Source: Hyphomonas atlantica corrig. | Lineage (GTDB): Bacteria; Pseudomonadota; Alphaproteobacteria; Caulobacterales; Hyphomonadaceae | Assembly: GCF_000682715.1 (NCBI RefSeq) | Contig: NZ_AWFH01000011.1 | Span: forward strand, 1 to 50,376 | Direction: 5' to 3' | DNA: 50,376 nt | Shown here: positions 23,274 through 30,901 of the stretch, piece by piece | How the letters are laid out: each line of letters starts with the position of its first letter | Numbering within the stretch: position 1 is the stretch's first letter | Made by a program: the position numbers and the translations under genes | Notes under the pieces: model-generated | What the model was told of the DNA's origin: nothing | The model's input: only the letters and a program-made list of their open reading frames with translations | Database searches by the model: none

Positions 23274-23659
23274 ACAGAGTTCGTCTCCCTTAAATCCGAG
23301 CAGAGTTTCAGATCGCTCTACGGAGCGATCGCTTTGATCGCTTCGCCTGCCCCAAAAAATCAATAAAATGCAAACGCTTATAAGCGGATCCGTCGCGGGT
23401 GAATTCAGCAAGTAAGGTCCAAGCAAGTTCCAGGCGCAGAAAATCGAAGCGAAATTTCTTGCCGGTACATTTCCAATTGGAGCAAAGCCACAGCGAACTT
23501 TGGCGAAAAACCTGCTGGGCGATGATCTGCTGGGACTGCAGACAGCAAAATCCGATCGTCAGCAGATCGGCAGGTTATTCCTAAAACCGGACATAACGAA
23601 ACCGCTGATTGACCCCAAAGATCCGACGCCACAGCTCGACCTTTCTGAAGGAGCAAAAG
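23274..23659. other. Intergenic region between ECF sigma gene and RES cassette
   Basis: A 386-bp stretch with no convincing gene. It contains a perfect hairpin, gatcgctc/gagcgatc (23312-23331), followed by another partial copy of the gatcgct arm. A plus-strand frame is open from 23416 into the inverted repeat, without an ATG or ribosome site. That frame may be the relic of a gene cut off when the cassette arrived. Confidence 0.5.
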
Positions 23660-23718
23660 AACCCTATTACATATCAGTTTCAGAATTGACTATTCTGAAA
23701 CTGATATGTAATAGGGTT
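23660..23718. repeat. Perfect 27-bp inverted repeat, 5-nt loop, before the RES cassette
   Basis: Left arm 23660-23686 and right arm 23692-23718 are exactly complementary around tgact. The arms begin aaccctattacatatc and end in gatatgtaatagggtt. The right arm ends 2 bp before the ATG at 23721 and includes the only ribosome-site-like sequence (AGGG). A -35-like ttgact lies at 23686-23691. The structure could be an operator bound by the Xre-type antitoxin, an RNA hairpin that hides the ribosome site, or the end of a mobile unit. Confidence 0.95.
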
Positions 23719-23720
23719 TT

Positions 23721-25061
23721 ATGAACGTTATTCAGCTTGACAACTTTCGATCGCACACGACACCGTTGGCAACCATCGTGCGAGTGGGTGACTTCAATCA
23801 ACAGTTTGCCCACTATCAGTCGCAAAACCTATTGCCGGGTAAGCGCGCGGTTATTGATGCCTACAACGTAAAGAGACAAGCAGACTTGCTGAACGACCTA
23901 AGGGCAGTTGGGTTTGAGTTAATATTGGATACCAAAGCCGCGGAATTAGCCTGTCCCTTCAAATGGAATGGTCAATCCCGAAAGGCCGACTGGCTTCCCA
24001 GCGAACCCAATCGTGCTCTGAGTTCCAACGACTTCAACGAGAGCATGGCAACAAGTATAGCAGAGCTCGCTGTCGAGAATAAGTTCCACATTGTCTTGGC
24101 ACCTAGTCGATATGTATCCGACGCATCTGCGATAAAGACACTCGAACAAGACCATGAGTTTATGATGGTGCTCCGAAGTGCACTTGACCGGGCCGGTGGG
24201 AGTCACATCGCCATAGCATCCAGTTTTATCGGAAGACTGACCTTGCTTGGCATGGAAGACGTGACCAAACGAATGGTCAGTTTGAACCGAGATGCCCCCA
24301 CTTCAGCTTTGTGGTTGAGACTATCTGGAATGCGGCGAGACCCCAGCGCTCAAAGGATTACGAAAACCGCTCGACGGCTTCAATTTTTACAAGAATCCGG
24401 TCTGCCTATTGTATTGGATTATGCAGCGGGCCTGGAGCCATTGTCGCTAGCTGCTCTGGGAACTACGAGCGGTCTTTCTTTTGGCGCTTTAGCCAACGAC
24501 CAATTTTCAGATTCAACTTGGGTAAAGCCCTCAAAGTCAGTCGAAAACTCAGTAGGTGATTCTGGTCGGCAGCAATTCGCAAGAGCGCCAGGTCTTGGAC
24601 GAAACTTCAGTCACGCGGAGTTGCAGTTGATGTCTGAAGCGCCAAAAGGGAAACGCTTGCTATTCGACCCATCAAATACGGGAATTGGGACATTCGAGGA
24701 ATTCAAATCAAAGTCAAAAGAGACCGCATTGCGTGAGGCCGTTGAGGCGATAGCGGGGCTTAGTGAAGTTCCAAATACAAGACGGCCGGATCATGTCAAA
24801 ACGACTCATATTGAGCAATGCGCGCGCAAAGCTCGGCAGCTTTCCAGATTGGAACTTAATGGAAATCGAGCAGCAGAACTCAAGGTTAAGTCTCCGGAGA
24901 GTCTGACAAGACGGTTGTCAGAGTATGCTTTATCTTTGGATAGAACAGGATCAGCTTTGGAAAAAATAGTAAGTGACTCAAGCCTCCGACTCACCGGATC
25001 GAAAACGCTGCCGCATCTAGGCAAATCTAAAAAAAGTGACGAAATGGGTGAAACACAATGA
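23721..25061 (+). CDS. Unknown 446-aa protein heading an Xre/RES cassette
   Basis: I recognise no family. The first ~270 residues alternate hydrophobic strands and helices: FELILDTKAAELA, FHIVLAPSRYV, SHIAIASSFIGRLTLLG, TSALWLRLSGMRR, GLPIVLDYAAGLEPLSLAAL, then TTSGLSFGALAND. This recalls a TIM-barrel or similar alpha/beta fold. A linker follows, then a helical, Lys/Arg-rich C-terminus (THIEQCARKARQLSRLE) that could bind nucleic acid. No signal peptide or membrane helix is present. Its stop overlaps the antitoxin start (ATGA, 4 bp), so it is translationally coupled to the toxin-antitoxin pair. Base composition is visibly lower in GC than neighbouring operons, suggesting recent acquisition. 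Confidence 0.8.
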   Translation: MNVIQLDNFRSHTTPLATIVRVGDFNQQFAHYQSQNLLPGKRAVIDAYNVKRQADLLNDLRAVGFELILDTKAAELACPFKWNGQSRKADWLPSEPNRALSSNDFNESMATSIAELAVENKFHIVLAPSRYVSDASAIKTLEQDHEFMMVLRSALDRAGGSHIAIASSFIGRLTLLGMEDVTKRMVSLNRDAPTSALWLRLSGMRRDPSAQRITKTARRLQFLQESGLPIVLDYAAGLEPLSLAALGTTSGLSFGALANDQFSDSTWVKPSKSVENSVGDSGRQQFARAPGLGRNFSHAELQLMSEAPKGKRLLFDPSNTGIGTFEEFKSKSKETALREAVEAIAGLSEVPNTRRPDHVKTTHIEQCARKARQLSRLELNGNRAAELKVKSPESLTRRLSEYALSLDRTGSALEKIVSDSSLRLTGSKTLPHLGKSKKSDEMGETQ

Positions 25062-25399
25062 GCGACGCAGCGGTATCTCGAGTTTTAAACACTTTGCAAA
25101 AAGACGGCGGCCTTCAAGGCAAGGACATCGCTACGCTGACAAACGTCTCGAAAGCGACGGTGCATCGTTGGATAACCGGAAAAGCTGCTCCTCAGCCAAA
25201 AAACGAACTCATCATTTCTGACCTGAATTATGTGGTTCAAAAACTTAGAGACTATTACAAGCCGAAGAATATTCGTCTTTGGCTCCATTCAAGGCATCCT
25301 CAATTAGGAGGAGAGCGAGCGATTGATTTAATCCATCAAAACAGAACAGATGAAGTGCTAACAATTATCGCTCGTCTGGATGCAGACGCATTTGTTTGA
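25058..25399 (+). CDS. Xre/MbcA/ParS-type antitoxin
   Basis: A 113-aa protein. The N-terminal half is a helix-turn-helix (LQGKDIATLTNVSKATVHRW). The C-terminal half is the antitoxin/toxin-binding domain (DUF2384 type), seen as IRLWLHSRHPQLGGERAIDL and LTIIARLDADAFV. By family knowledge, these antitoxins neutralise RES toxins and repress their own operon at palindromic sites. It overlaps the 446-aa gene by 4 bp and is followed after 9 bp by the RES gene, the standard order antitoxin-toxin. The gene is AT-rich compared with the surroundings. Confidence 0.88.
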   Translation: MSDAAVSRVLNTLQKDGGLQGKDIATLTNVSKATVHRWITGKAAPQPKNELIISDLNYVVQKLRDYYKPKNIRLWLHSRHPQLGGERAIDLIHQNRTDEVLTIIARLDADAFV

Positions 25400-25408
25400 G
25401 CCGTATTT

Positions 25409-25951
25409 ATGCGCCGTACTCTGCGAGATATCGAATTAATTGATGACGTCGAAGCGTTGCCGACGGAATCATTTTCCGGCGACGTGTTTCGACTGATTCA
25501 AGATGGTCGGGATCCCACCACCTGTTGGCATCCGGAAGGTAGGTGGGACGATGGAGCATTCGATGTTCTTTACACTGCGACCACTGAGCAAGGCGCATTG
25601 GCCGAAGTGCGGTATCATTTGTCTCAACAGCAACCATTTATGCCAGACTTTTTGAAACGTCGTATGTTTCGCATTCCAGTGAAAGAAGTTGAAGTCGTCA
25701 ATTTGTTGGATCTAAGTCTTTTAGAGAAGCTCGGAGTGGATCTCTCCGCTTGGGGGAAATCAGATTATGTGTCCCGTGGAACTGAGTACTTGCGGACTCA
25801 GGAAATCGCCGCGGTTGCTGAATTTCACGAGAGGGAAGCGCTGCTTGTTCCTTCTGCGCGTTCCCCAGATGCGAACCTCGTAGTATTGACGCAAGCCAGC
25901 GTTGATCTGCATTGCGGTGAACCTGAGGATCTTGGATTAGTGGATATTTGA
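25409..25951 (+). CDS. RES-domain toxin
   Basis: A 180-aa RES-domain protein. The core shows FSGDVFRLIQDGRDPTTCW, then GRWDDGAFDVLYTATTEQGA, LAEVRYHLSQ and the late SRGTEYLRTQEIAAVAEFHE, which fit the Arg-Glu-Ser family. RES toxins such as MbcT and ParT act on NAD+ or ADP-ribosylate a target, stopping growth. It directly follows the Xre-like antitoxin. Length is typical, so the toxin is probably intact. The presence of the third gene upstream is the odd point. Confidence 0.88.
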   Translation: MRRTLRDIELIDDVEALPTESFSGDVFRLIQDGRDPTTCWHPEGRWDDGAFDVLYTATTEQGALAEVRYHLSQQQPFMPDFLKRRMFRIPVKEVEVVNLLDLSLLEKLGVDLSAWGKSDYVSRGTEYLRTQEIAAVAEFHEREALLVPSARSPDANLVVLTQASVDLHCGEPEDLGLVDI

Positions 25952-26009
25952 ATTGGCGCATCTTCACACACGTCCAACGCCTTAATTGGCGAATGCGCTG
26001 TGCGCCAAT
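25952..26009. repeat. Inverted repeat after the RES gene
   Basis: attggcgca (25952-25960) and tgcgccaat (26001-26009) are perfect inverted copies, with a further partial copy, aattggcga, at 25984. The first copy begins at the RES stop. It may be a terminator or the right edge of the cassette. Confidence 0.5.
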
Positions 26010-26155
26010 CTATTGGGGCGATAATCATAGACTAAACCCTTCATTAAGAGGAATAGAGCAAATTTTGCAAAATAGGCTGCTGAGCGCTCGCGAAAGCTCG
26101 CACGCTATTTGATCACAAGACCCGCCGGGAAGGGTTTAAAAACCGGATTTGAACG

Positions 26156-26785
26156 ATGACGAGATCAATAATTCTATTAACCGGCGCACGCGAAGTTCCC
26201 TTCTTTGAGGAATTCTTGTTGGAGCGGAATCGGGAGTTGCAAATTCTGGCAGCCTATAACGCAGAGGATTTGGCGAACGCGGTGGAGCAAACAGGCGGGA
26301 ATGCGAGACTGATCTCATTTGTAACCGATATTATTGTGCCGCGAACTTTGCTGTCCAAGCTAAAACTGACGCCATACAATATCCACCCGGCACCGCCAGA
26401 ATTTCCCGGCTCGCATGCTGATAGTTTTGCTATCTGGGAAGGCGCGGACACATATGGGGTCACAGCCCATGAAATGATGCCTTCGGTTGATAGTGGTCCG
26501 ATTGTGGCGGTTTGCCGATTTCCAATGCCCGAACGTCCGGAGCGAGTTGCATTATCCGATTTTGCCTATTCCAAAGCCGTAGAAGTGTTTGCCGTGGTGG
26601 CGGCCCATTGCGCTGAATGCGATGATCCGATGCCGCCTGTGCCACACGAATACTGGTCTGGCCAAAAGCGAACGCGAGCCCAGTTTAAAGCTTTATGCGA
26701 CTCTCTTCCAAGTTTTTCTGGTGAGGACGCACAGCGTTTAAAACGGGCGTGCGGTCCTGACCTCAATTCAGATCAGGCCGGTTAA
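26156..26785 (+). CDS. Formyltransferase-family protein
   Basis: A 209-aa protein with the formyltransferase fold. The active-site region reads LTPYNIHPAPPEFPGSHADS (Asn and His of the N-H-D triad), followed by YGVTAHEMMPSVDSGPIVA containing the Asp. These are the catalytic residues of methionyl-tRNA formyltransferase and glycinamide ribonucleotide formyltransferase. It is much shorter than Fmt (about 310 aa) and lacks the tRNA-binding C-terminal domain, so the acceptor is unknown. The gene stands alone with no close partner. Confidence 0.8.
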   Translation: MTRSIILLTGAREVPFFEEFLLERNRELQILAAYNAEDLANAVEQTGGNARLISFVTDIIVPRTLLSKLKLTPYNIHPAPPEFPGSHADSFAIWEGADTYGVTAHEMMPSVDSGPIVAVCRFPMPERPERVALSDFAYSKAVEVFAVVAAHCAECDDPMPPVPHEYWSGQKRTRAQFKALCDSLPSFSGEDAQRLKRACGPDLNSDQAG

Positions 26786-27139
26786 CAGAATTGCCGCTTG
26801 ATGGAATGAGGCTTGCTTTTCGAATGAGGACGCTTTGAAAGTTTTGTGCGGCGTGGGGCGCGATGACTTCTGAGCTGCCAATATGGCGCAATAGGATCTA
26901 TATCGGGCGGCGTCAGAGACCGCGTGGAAATAGCGCGTGGATCACGACGCATAACACCAATCGTAAGAAATCGAAAAGATGGTTCGCCCTCATTTCTCGG
27001 TAACGCTTTCACGATTTTCAGAAAGAGAGTGCAGACCAGCAAAGTGTAATGGTTCAGGGGCAGGGGCGTCTTATCCGTATCAGATCATAGAGTGAGCACG
27101 CCGGAGCGCGTCGCCGCTAAACCAAAAAGGACGCCGCTG
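26786..27139. other. Gene-free stretch before cfa
   Basis: No convincing gene. A minus-strand frame at 26782-27042 encodes a basic, low-complexity sequence without family features and has no ribosome site. The last ~48 bp are an in-frame GTG-initiated extension of cfa that I left out. Confidence 0.4.
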
Positions 27140-28414
27140 ATGAGTCTCTGGAGCACAATCGCTAAAAACCGGCTTGAAAAGTCTATTCACAAGGGCCGTC
27201 TGGAAGTCGTCTTTCCAAATGGCAAGACAGCTATTTTTGGTCAGAACTGCGACGATCCAGTTCGTATCGCCGTGAAATCAGAGGCCTGGCTTCGCCGTAT
27301 CGTGCTCGATCCGGAATTGCAGCTTGGCGAGGCCTATATGGAACAAGGCCTCGTGCTGGAAACCGGCGATCTATACGATCTGCTGGATCTTCTCTGGACC
27401 AATATTCTGTCCAAGGGCAGCGCGCATGCGGCGCTCCCATCTTTCCTGCGAAAGACGTTTCGTGCGGTTGCGCAATTTAATCCGCAAGCGCGATCGGCTC
27501 GGAACGTGGCGCACCATTATGATATCGGCAACGATCTCTACCGCCTCTTTCTTGATGACGACATGCAGTATTCCTGCGCGTATTTCCCGAAGCCGCAGAC
27601 ATCGCTCGACGATGCCCAGCGGTTTAAGAAAGATCATATCGCGCGCAAGCTGTGCTTGAAACCCGGGGACCATGTGCTTGATATTGGGTGCGGATGGGGC
27701 GGGCTTGCGATGCATCTGGCGGAGCGCGAAGATGTTCGGGTCCACGGTGTGACATTATCCTGTGAGCAGCACTGTCTGGCTCAAGAGCGCGCTGAGACCG
27801 CCGGGCTCAGCGACCGTGTCGATTTTGAGATTCAAGATTATCGCAACCTTACCGGCGAGTATGACAAGATTGTCTCGGTTGGTATGTTTGAACATGTCGG
27901 TGTGCCGCATTACCGCGAATATTTCGACCAGATTGCGGCCCGTCTCGGCGAGAATGGAACGGCGCTCATTCACACGATTGGGCGGTCGCCTGGACCAGGG
28001 GCGACCAATCCATGGATCGCCCGGCATATCTTTCCAGGGGGCTATATTCCAGCACTCTCGGAAATTGTGCCCGTGATTGAGAAAGCCGGGCTGGTGGTTC
28101 TGGATATTGAGATCCTGCGCTTGCACTATGCGGAAACGCTAAAAGCCTGGAGGCAGCGATTTCTGAACCGCGCGGATGATGCTGAAAAGTTATATGATGC
28201 GAGGTTTGTGCGGATGTGGGATTTTTATCTCGTCACAAGTGAGCTGTCTTTTCGCCATGGCTTTCACAATGTGTTCCAACTTCAGCTCGGTAAACGCCAA
28301 GACGCGGTCCCTCTGACACGGGACTATCTATACCCATCCGAACTGGCCCGCCCGGCCATAAGACAAGTTTCGCCGGCCAATGATGAAAGGGTTCGCGCGA
28401 ATGCCAAAAGATGA
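27140..28414 (+). CDS. cfa: Cyclopropane-fatty-acyl-phospholipid synthase
   Basis: A 424-aa SAM-dependent enzyme that cyclopropanates unsaturated membrane lipids. The CFA signature YDIGNDLYRLFLDDDMQYSC is followed by the SAM-binding motif VLDIGCGWGGLAMHLAE. Further family motifs are VSVGMFEHVG and HTIGRSPGP. The ATG at 27140 has an AAGGA site; the frame extends to a GTG at 27092 without one. The next gene, ppk2, begins inside its last codons (14-bp overlap). The pairing of lipid hardening with polyphosphate metabolism points to a stress-response operon. Confidence 0.92.
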   Translation: MSLWSTIAKNRLEKSIHKGRLEVVFPNGKTAIFGQNCDDPVRIAVKSEAWLRRIVLDPELQLGEAYMEQGLVLETGDLYDLLDLLWTNILSKGSAHAALPSFLRKTFRAVAQFNPQARSARNVAHHYDIGNDLYRLFLDDDMQYSCAYFPKPQTSLDDAQRFKKDHIARKLCLKPGDHVLDIGCGWGGLAMHLAEREDVRVHGVTLSCEQHCLAQERAETAGLSDRVDFEIQDYRNLTGEYDKIVSVGMFEHVGVPHYREYFDQIAARLGENGTALIHTIGRSPGPGATNPWIARHIFPGGYIPALSEIVPVIEKAGLVVLDIEILRLHYAETLKAWRQRFLNRADDAEKLYDARFVRMWDFYLVTSELSFRHGFHNVFQLQLGKRQDAVPLTRDYLYPSELARPAIRQVSPANDERVRANAKR

Positions 28415-29183
28415 TCACGCTGACACGGGTCTTTCCAAGAAGGAATACAAACGCCGACTGCGCGCGCTGCAGATAGAACTGGTCAAGATCCAGCGCCGTG
28501 CGATCACGCATGGTCATCGGATTCTAGTGATTTTCGAGGGACGCGATGCCGCCGGCAAAGACGGCGTTATCAAGCGCATCGCTGACCATCTCAGCCCCAG
28601 AGAGACGCGCATTGTGGCGCTTGGCAAGCCATCCGACCGCGATACGAGAAGTTGGTACTTCCAACGCTACGCACCGCATCTGCCAGCTGATGGTGAAATC
28701 GCGCTCTTCAATCGATCCTGGTACAATCGGGCTGGCGTTGAACCGGTTATGGGCTTTGCCAGCGATCAAGAAGTCGAGGCATTTTACGACAATGTTGGCG
28801 CATTTGAACAAATGCTGGTGCGCGATGGCACGCAAATCCTCAAATACTATCTCGACATCAGCCGAGACGAACAGGAGCGGCGACTTGCGGCCCGAGATCA
28901 AGATCCTTTGAAGCAGTGGAAGAAAAGCCCGATTGACGCGGTCGCTCTGCAAAAATGGGACGACTATTCGGCCGCGCGCAACGCGATGCTCACCCGCACA
29001 GAGTACGCATTTGCGCCCTGGTATGCGGTTCATACCGACGATAAACGCATGGCCCGGCTGAACACGCTTGGCCACATGATCAGGACGATCGAGTGCCCGG
29101 ACACCGACAAGTCGATCGCGACTGTTGATCCGGCGGTTATTATCGCGTCGCCGCGAGACCGCCTTGAGGCTTTGGCCGTTTGA
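28401..29183 (+). CDS. ppk2: Polyphosphate kinase 2
   Basis: A 260-aa PPK2-family enzyme that uses polyphosphate to phosphorylate nucleotides (or the reverse). Walker A is VIFEGRDAAGKDGVIKRI; the lid and Walker B regions are seen in RSWYFQRYAPHLPADGEIAL and FNRSWYNRAGVEPVMGF. The ATG at 28401 (MPKDDHAD) follows AAAGGG; another in-frame ATG at 28380 lies deeper within cfa. Its TGA stop (29181-29183) abuts the stop codon of the convergent, IS-disrupted membrane gene, so transcripts from both sides meet here. Confidence 0.93.
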   Translation: MPKDDHADTGLSKKEYKRRLRALQIELVKIQRRAITHGHRILVIFEGRDAAGKDGVIKRIADHLSPRETRIVALGKPSDRDTRSWYFQRYAPHLPADGEIALFNRSWYNRAGVEPVMGFASDQEVEAFYDNVGAFEQMLVRDGTQILKYYLDISRDEQERRLAARDQDPLKQWKKSPIDAVALQKWDDYSAARNAMLTRTEYAFAPWYAVHTDDKRMARLNTLGHMIRTIECPDTDKSIATVDPAVIIASPRDRLEALAV

Positions 29184-29334
29184 TCACGCGTGTACAAGCC
29201 ACGTCCTTAGCAGAGCAAAAGTTAGAACAAGCAGAATGATCCAGCAACTCCCATAGATCGCTGTCAGCCACAACCGGCCCGCAGATGATGCAGGATGTTT
29301 GGTCCGAGTGACCTGAGACCCTTGGGTCCCTCAC

Positions 29335-30183
29335 TCATAATGAGAGTCTGGCCTTTCCATAGTTCATAGTTTGAGGCTTGGCGAGCGCGTCGGGAGCGGT
29401 GCTCCCATCAAGCTCGAGCGACCGGCGCGCTGCGGGCGTGAGCCCGCCCAGCGATGAGTGAGGCCGGATATGATTGTAGTCGTGGCGCCAGCGCCCGAGG
29501 ATCGATCGGGCATGGGCCAGACTATCAAACACTTCTTCGTTGAGGCACTCGTCGCGAAGCTTGCCATTGAAGCTCTCGACGAAGCCATTCTGCATCGGCT
29601 TGCCGGGAGCGATATAGTGCCAGGCAACCCCGCGCTCATTCTGCCATTCCAGGATCGCCCGACTGGTCAGTTCGCTGCCATTGTCACTGACAATGGTCTC
29701 TGGCTTGCCATAGAGCCGCATCAGACGATCCAGCTCGCGAGCAACGCGCTGTCCTGAGATCGATGTGTCAGCGACAAGCGCCAGGCACTCTCGTGTGAAG
29801 TCATCGATCACGGCCAGGATGCGGAAGCGTCTGGCCGCCCCGAACGTATCGGCGACAAAGTCGAGGCTCCAGCGCATGCATGGACCATCCGGGATCGGCA
29901 TCGGTGTCCGGGTGCCAGTTGCACGCTTGCGGCCTCGCCGTCGCTTCACGGCAAGGCCTTCTTCCCGGTAGAGCCGTCTCAGCTTCTTCTGGTTCATGAT
30001 GATACCCTCGCGGGCCAGCATCAGCTCGATCCGGCGATAGCCAAACCGACGCCGCTGCGAAGCGATCTCCCGCATGCGCTTGCGGATGTGCGGATTGTCC
30101 GGCTCACGCTCCCGGCGAACCGTCTTGGGATCGACGCTGACCAGCTTGCAGGCACGGCGCTGCGAGATGTCATATTTCGACAT
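29335..30183 (-). CDS. IS3-family transposase OrfB
   Basis: A 282-aa integrase-core transposase. The DDE residues are in [12 protein letters not shown] (Asp), [10 protein letters not shown] (Asp) and [13 protein letters not shown] (Glu), with the usual HTH_21 segment [19 protein letters not shown] upstream. In the native element it is made as an OrfAB fusion by -1 frameshifting: the -1 frame continues upstream without a stop through EAALKAM to the slippery site in orfA. It appears functional. Confidence 0.94.
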   Translation of the reverse strand: MSKYDISQRRACKLVSVDPKTVRREREPDNPHIRKRMREIASQRRRFGYRRIELMLAREGIIMNQKKLRRLYREEGLAVKRRRGRKRATGTRTPMPIPDGPCMRWSLDFVADTFGAARRFRILAVIDDFTRECLALVADTSISGQRVARELDRLMRLYGKPETIVSDNGSELTSRAILEWQNERGVAWHYIAPGKPMQNGFVESFNGKLRDECLNEEVFDSLAHARSILGRWRHDYNHIRPHSSLGGLTPAARRSLELDGSTAPDALAKPQTMNYGKARLSL

Positions 30184-30221
30184 CGCCTTGAGCGCCGCTT
30201 CCCGTTTCAGCCGGGGCGTCG

Positions 30222-30485
30222 TCAGCTCTTTCCCAGCAGGTCTTTCAGGATCGAGTTGTCGAGCATGCTATCGGCCAGCAGCTTCTTCAGTCTCGCATTT
30301 TCCGTTTCCAGGGTCTTCAGTCGCCTAGCGTCGGACACATCCATCCCGCCAAACTTCGCCTTCCACTTGTAGAAGGTCGCTGAGCTCATCCCGTGACGGC
30401 GACATACCTCCGATGTGGACATGCCGCGCTCCTGTTCGGCCAGGATCGAAATGATCTGTTCTTCGCTAAATCTGCTCTTTCGCAT
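30222..30485 (-). CDS. IS3-family transposase OrfA
   Basis: An 87-aa DNA-binding protein with an IS3 OrfA helix-turn-helix ([40 protein letters not shown]) and a C-terminal leucine-zipper-like helix ([20 protein letters not shown]). It ends in DLLGKS over the slippery heptamer GGGAAAG. Confidence 0.94.
   Translation of the reverse strand: MRKSRFSEEQIISILAEQERGMSTSEVCRRHGMSSATFYKWKAKFGGMDVSDARRLKTLETENARLKKLLADSMLDNSILKDLLGKS
30228..30234 (-). promoter_or_regulatory. Programmed -1 frameshift site GGGAAAG
   Basis: On the minus strand the heptamer is read G_GGA_AAG in the orfA frame, three codons before its stop. This is the X_XXY_YYZ form. A -1 slip joins orfA to the orfB frame, which is open from this point. 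Confidence 0.75.
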
Positions 30486-30901
30486 TTGGGTCTCCGTTGT
30501 CAGAGACTCTCAATTCAAATGCGGGACCAATCGGGTCTCAGGTCACGAGCGGTATGGATCAGCGCGATGAGATGAACGGTCAGTCCCAGAAGTGCAATCA
30601 GCGCCGCTGATGCTCTGAAATAGGGTGCGGTGATGGCGCCGACGCCAAGGCCAAGAAGGCCAATCCCAAGGGTCGATAGAACGCAGGTTGCACCGCTGAG
30701 TTTGGTAGGTTTTCTGGTTCTGGCATGCTCGGCAGATTGTCGTTCGTGGCTCGGATTGTGATTCATCTGGGGCCTTCTTGCGGTTCTCGTCTTTGCGCGC
30801 CTTTTGATTTGGCGCTGATAGTTGTGCAGGACGAATAGACGCGAAGGCGAGGCGGCCATTACACCACATGCTGTGGACAAGTTGGAGAAGCGTCGCGGGG
30901 T

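Larger units (their letters stand above)
29309..30545 (-). mobile_element. Complete IS3-family element, IS407-like, with 4-bp target duplication
   Basis: The 1237-bp element is bounded by perfect 13-bp terminal inverted repeats: tgacctgagaccc at 29309-29321 and gggtctcaggtca at 30533-30545. Flanking CGAG duplications (29305-29308 and 30546-30549) give the 4-bp target-site duplication of the IS407 group. orfA and orfB are both present and apparently intact. A diverged relative in opposite orientation survives at 1449-1827. Confidence 0.95.
29184..30766 (-). pseudogene. Small membrane-protein gene split by an IS407-like element
   Basis: The 5' part (30546-30766) encodes MNHNPSHERQSAEH and two membrane segments (including ASAALIALLGLTVHLIALIH). 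The 3' part (29184-29304) encodes a third segment (SCWIILLVLTFALLRTWL) ending at TGA. Removing the element and one CGAG copy restores a single 342-bp frame of 113 aa, joining ...LIHTAR to TKHPASS.... The gene was therefore intact until the insertion. The ATG at 30766 has an AAGG site. No family is recognised. The 3' half is now cut off from its start. Confidence 0.85.

Noticed and set aside
23686..23716. Full -35/-10 promoter inside the inverted repeat
   Set aside because: The -35-like ttgact is good but the only -10 candidate at 17-bp spacing matches just half of the consensus. Kept only as a note.
23416..23724. Open plus-strand frame running into the 27-bp inverted repeat
   Set aside because: It reads protein-like for ~80 residues but has only a TTG start, no ribosome site, and its end is the translation of the inverted repeat. 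It is treated as a possible gene relic, not a gene.
26782..27042. Minus-strand ORF of 86 aa before cfa
   Set aside because: No ribosome site, basic low-complexity sequence, no family motif.
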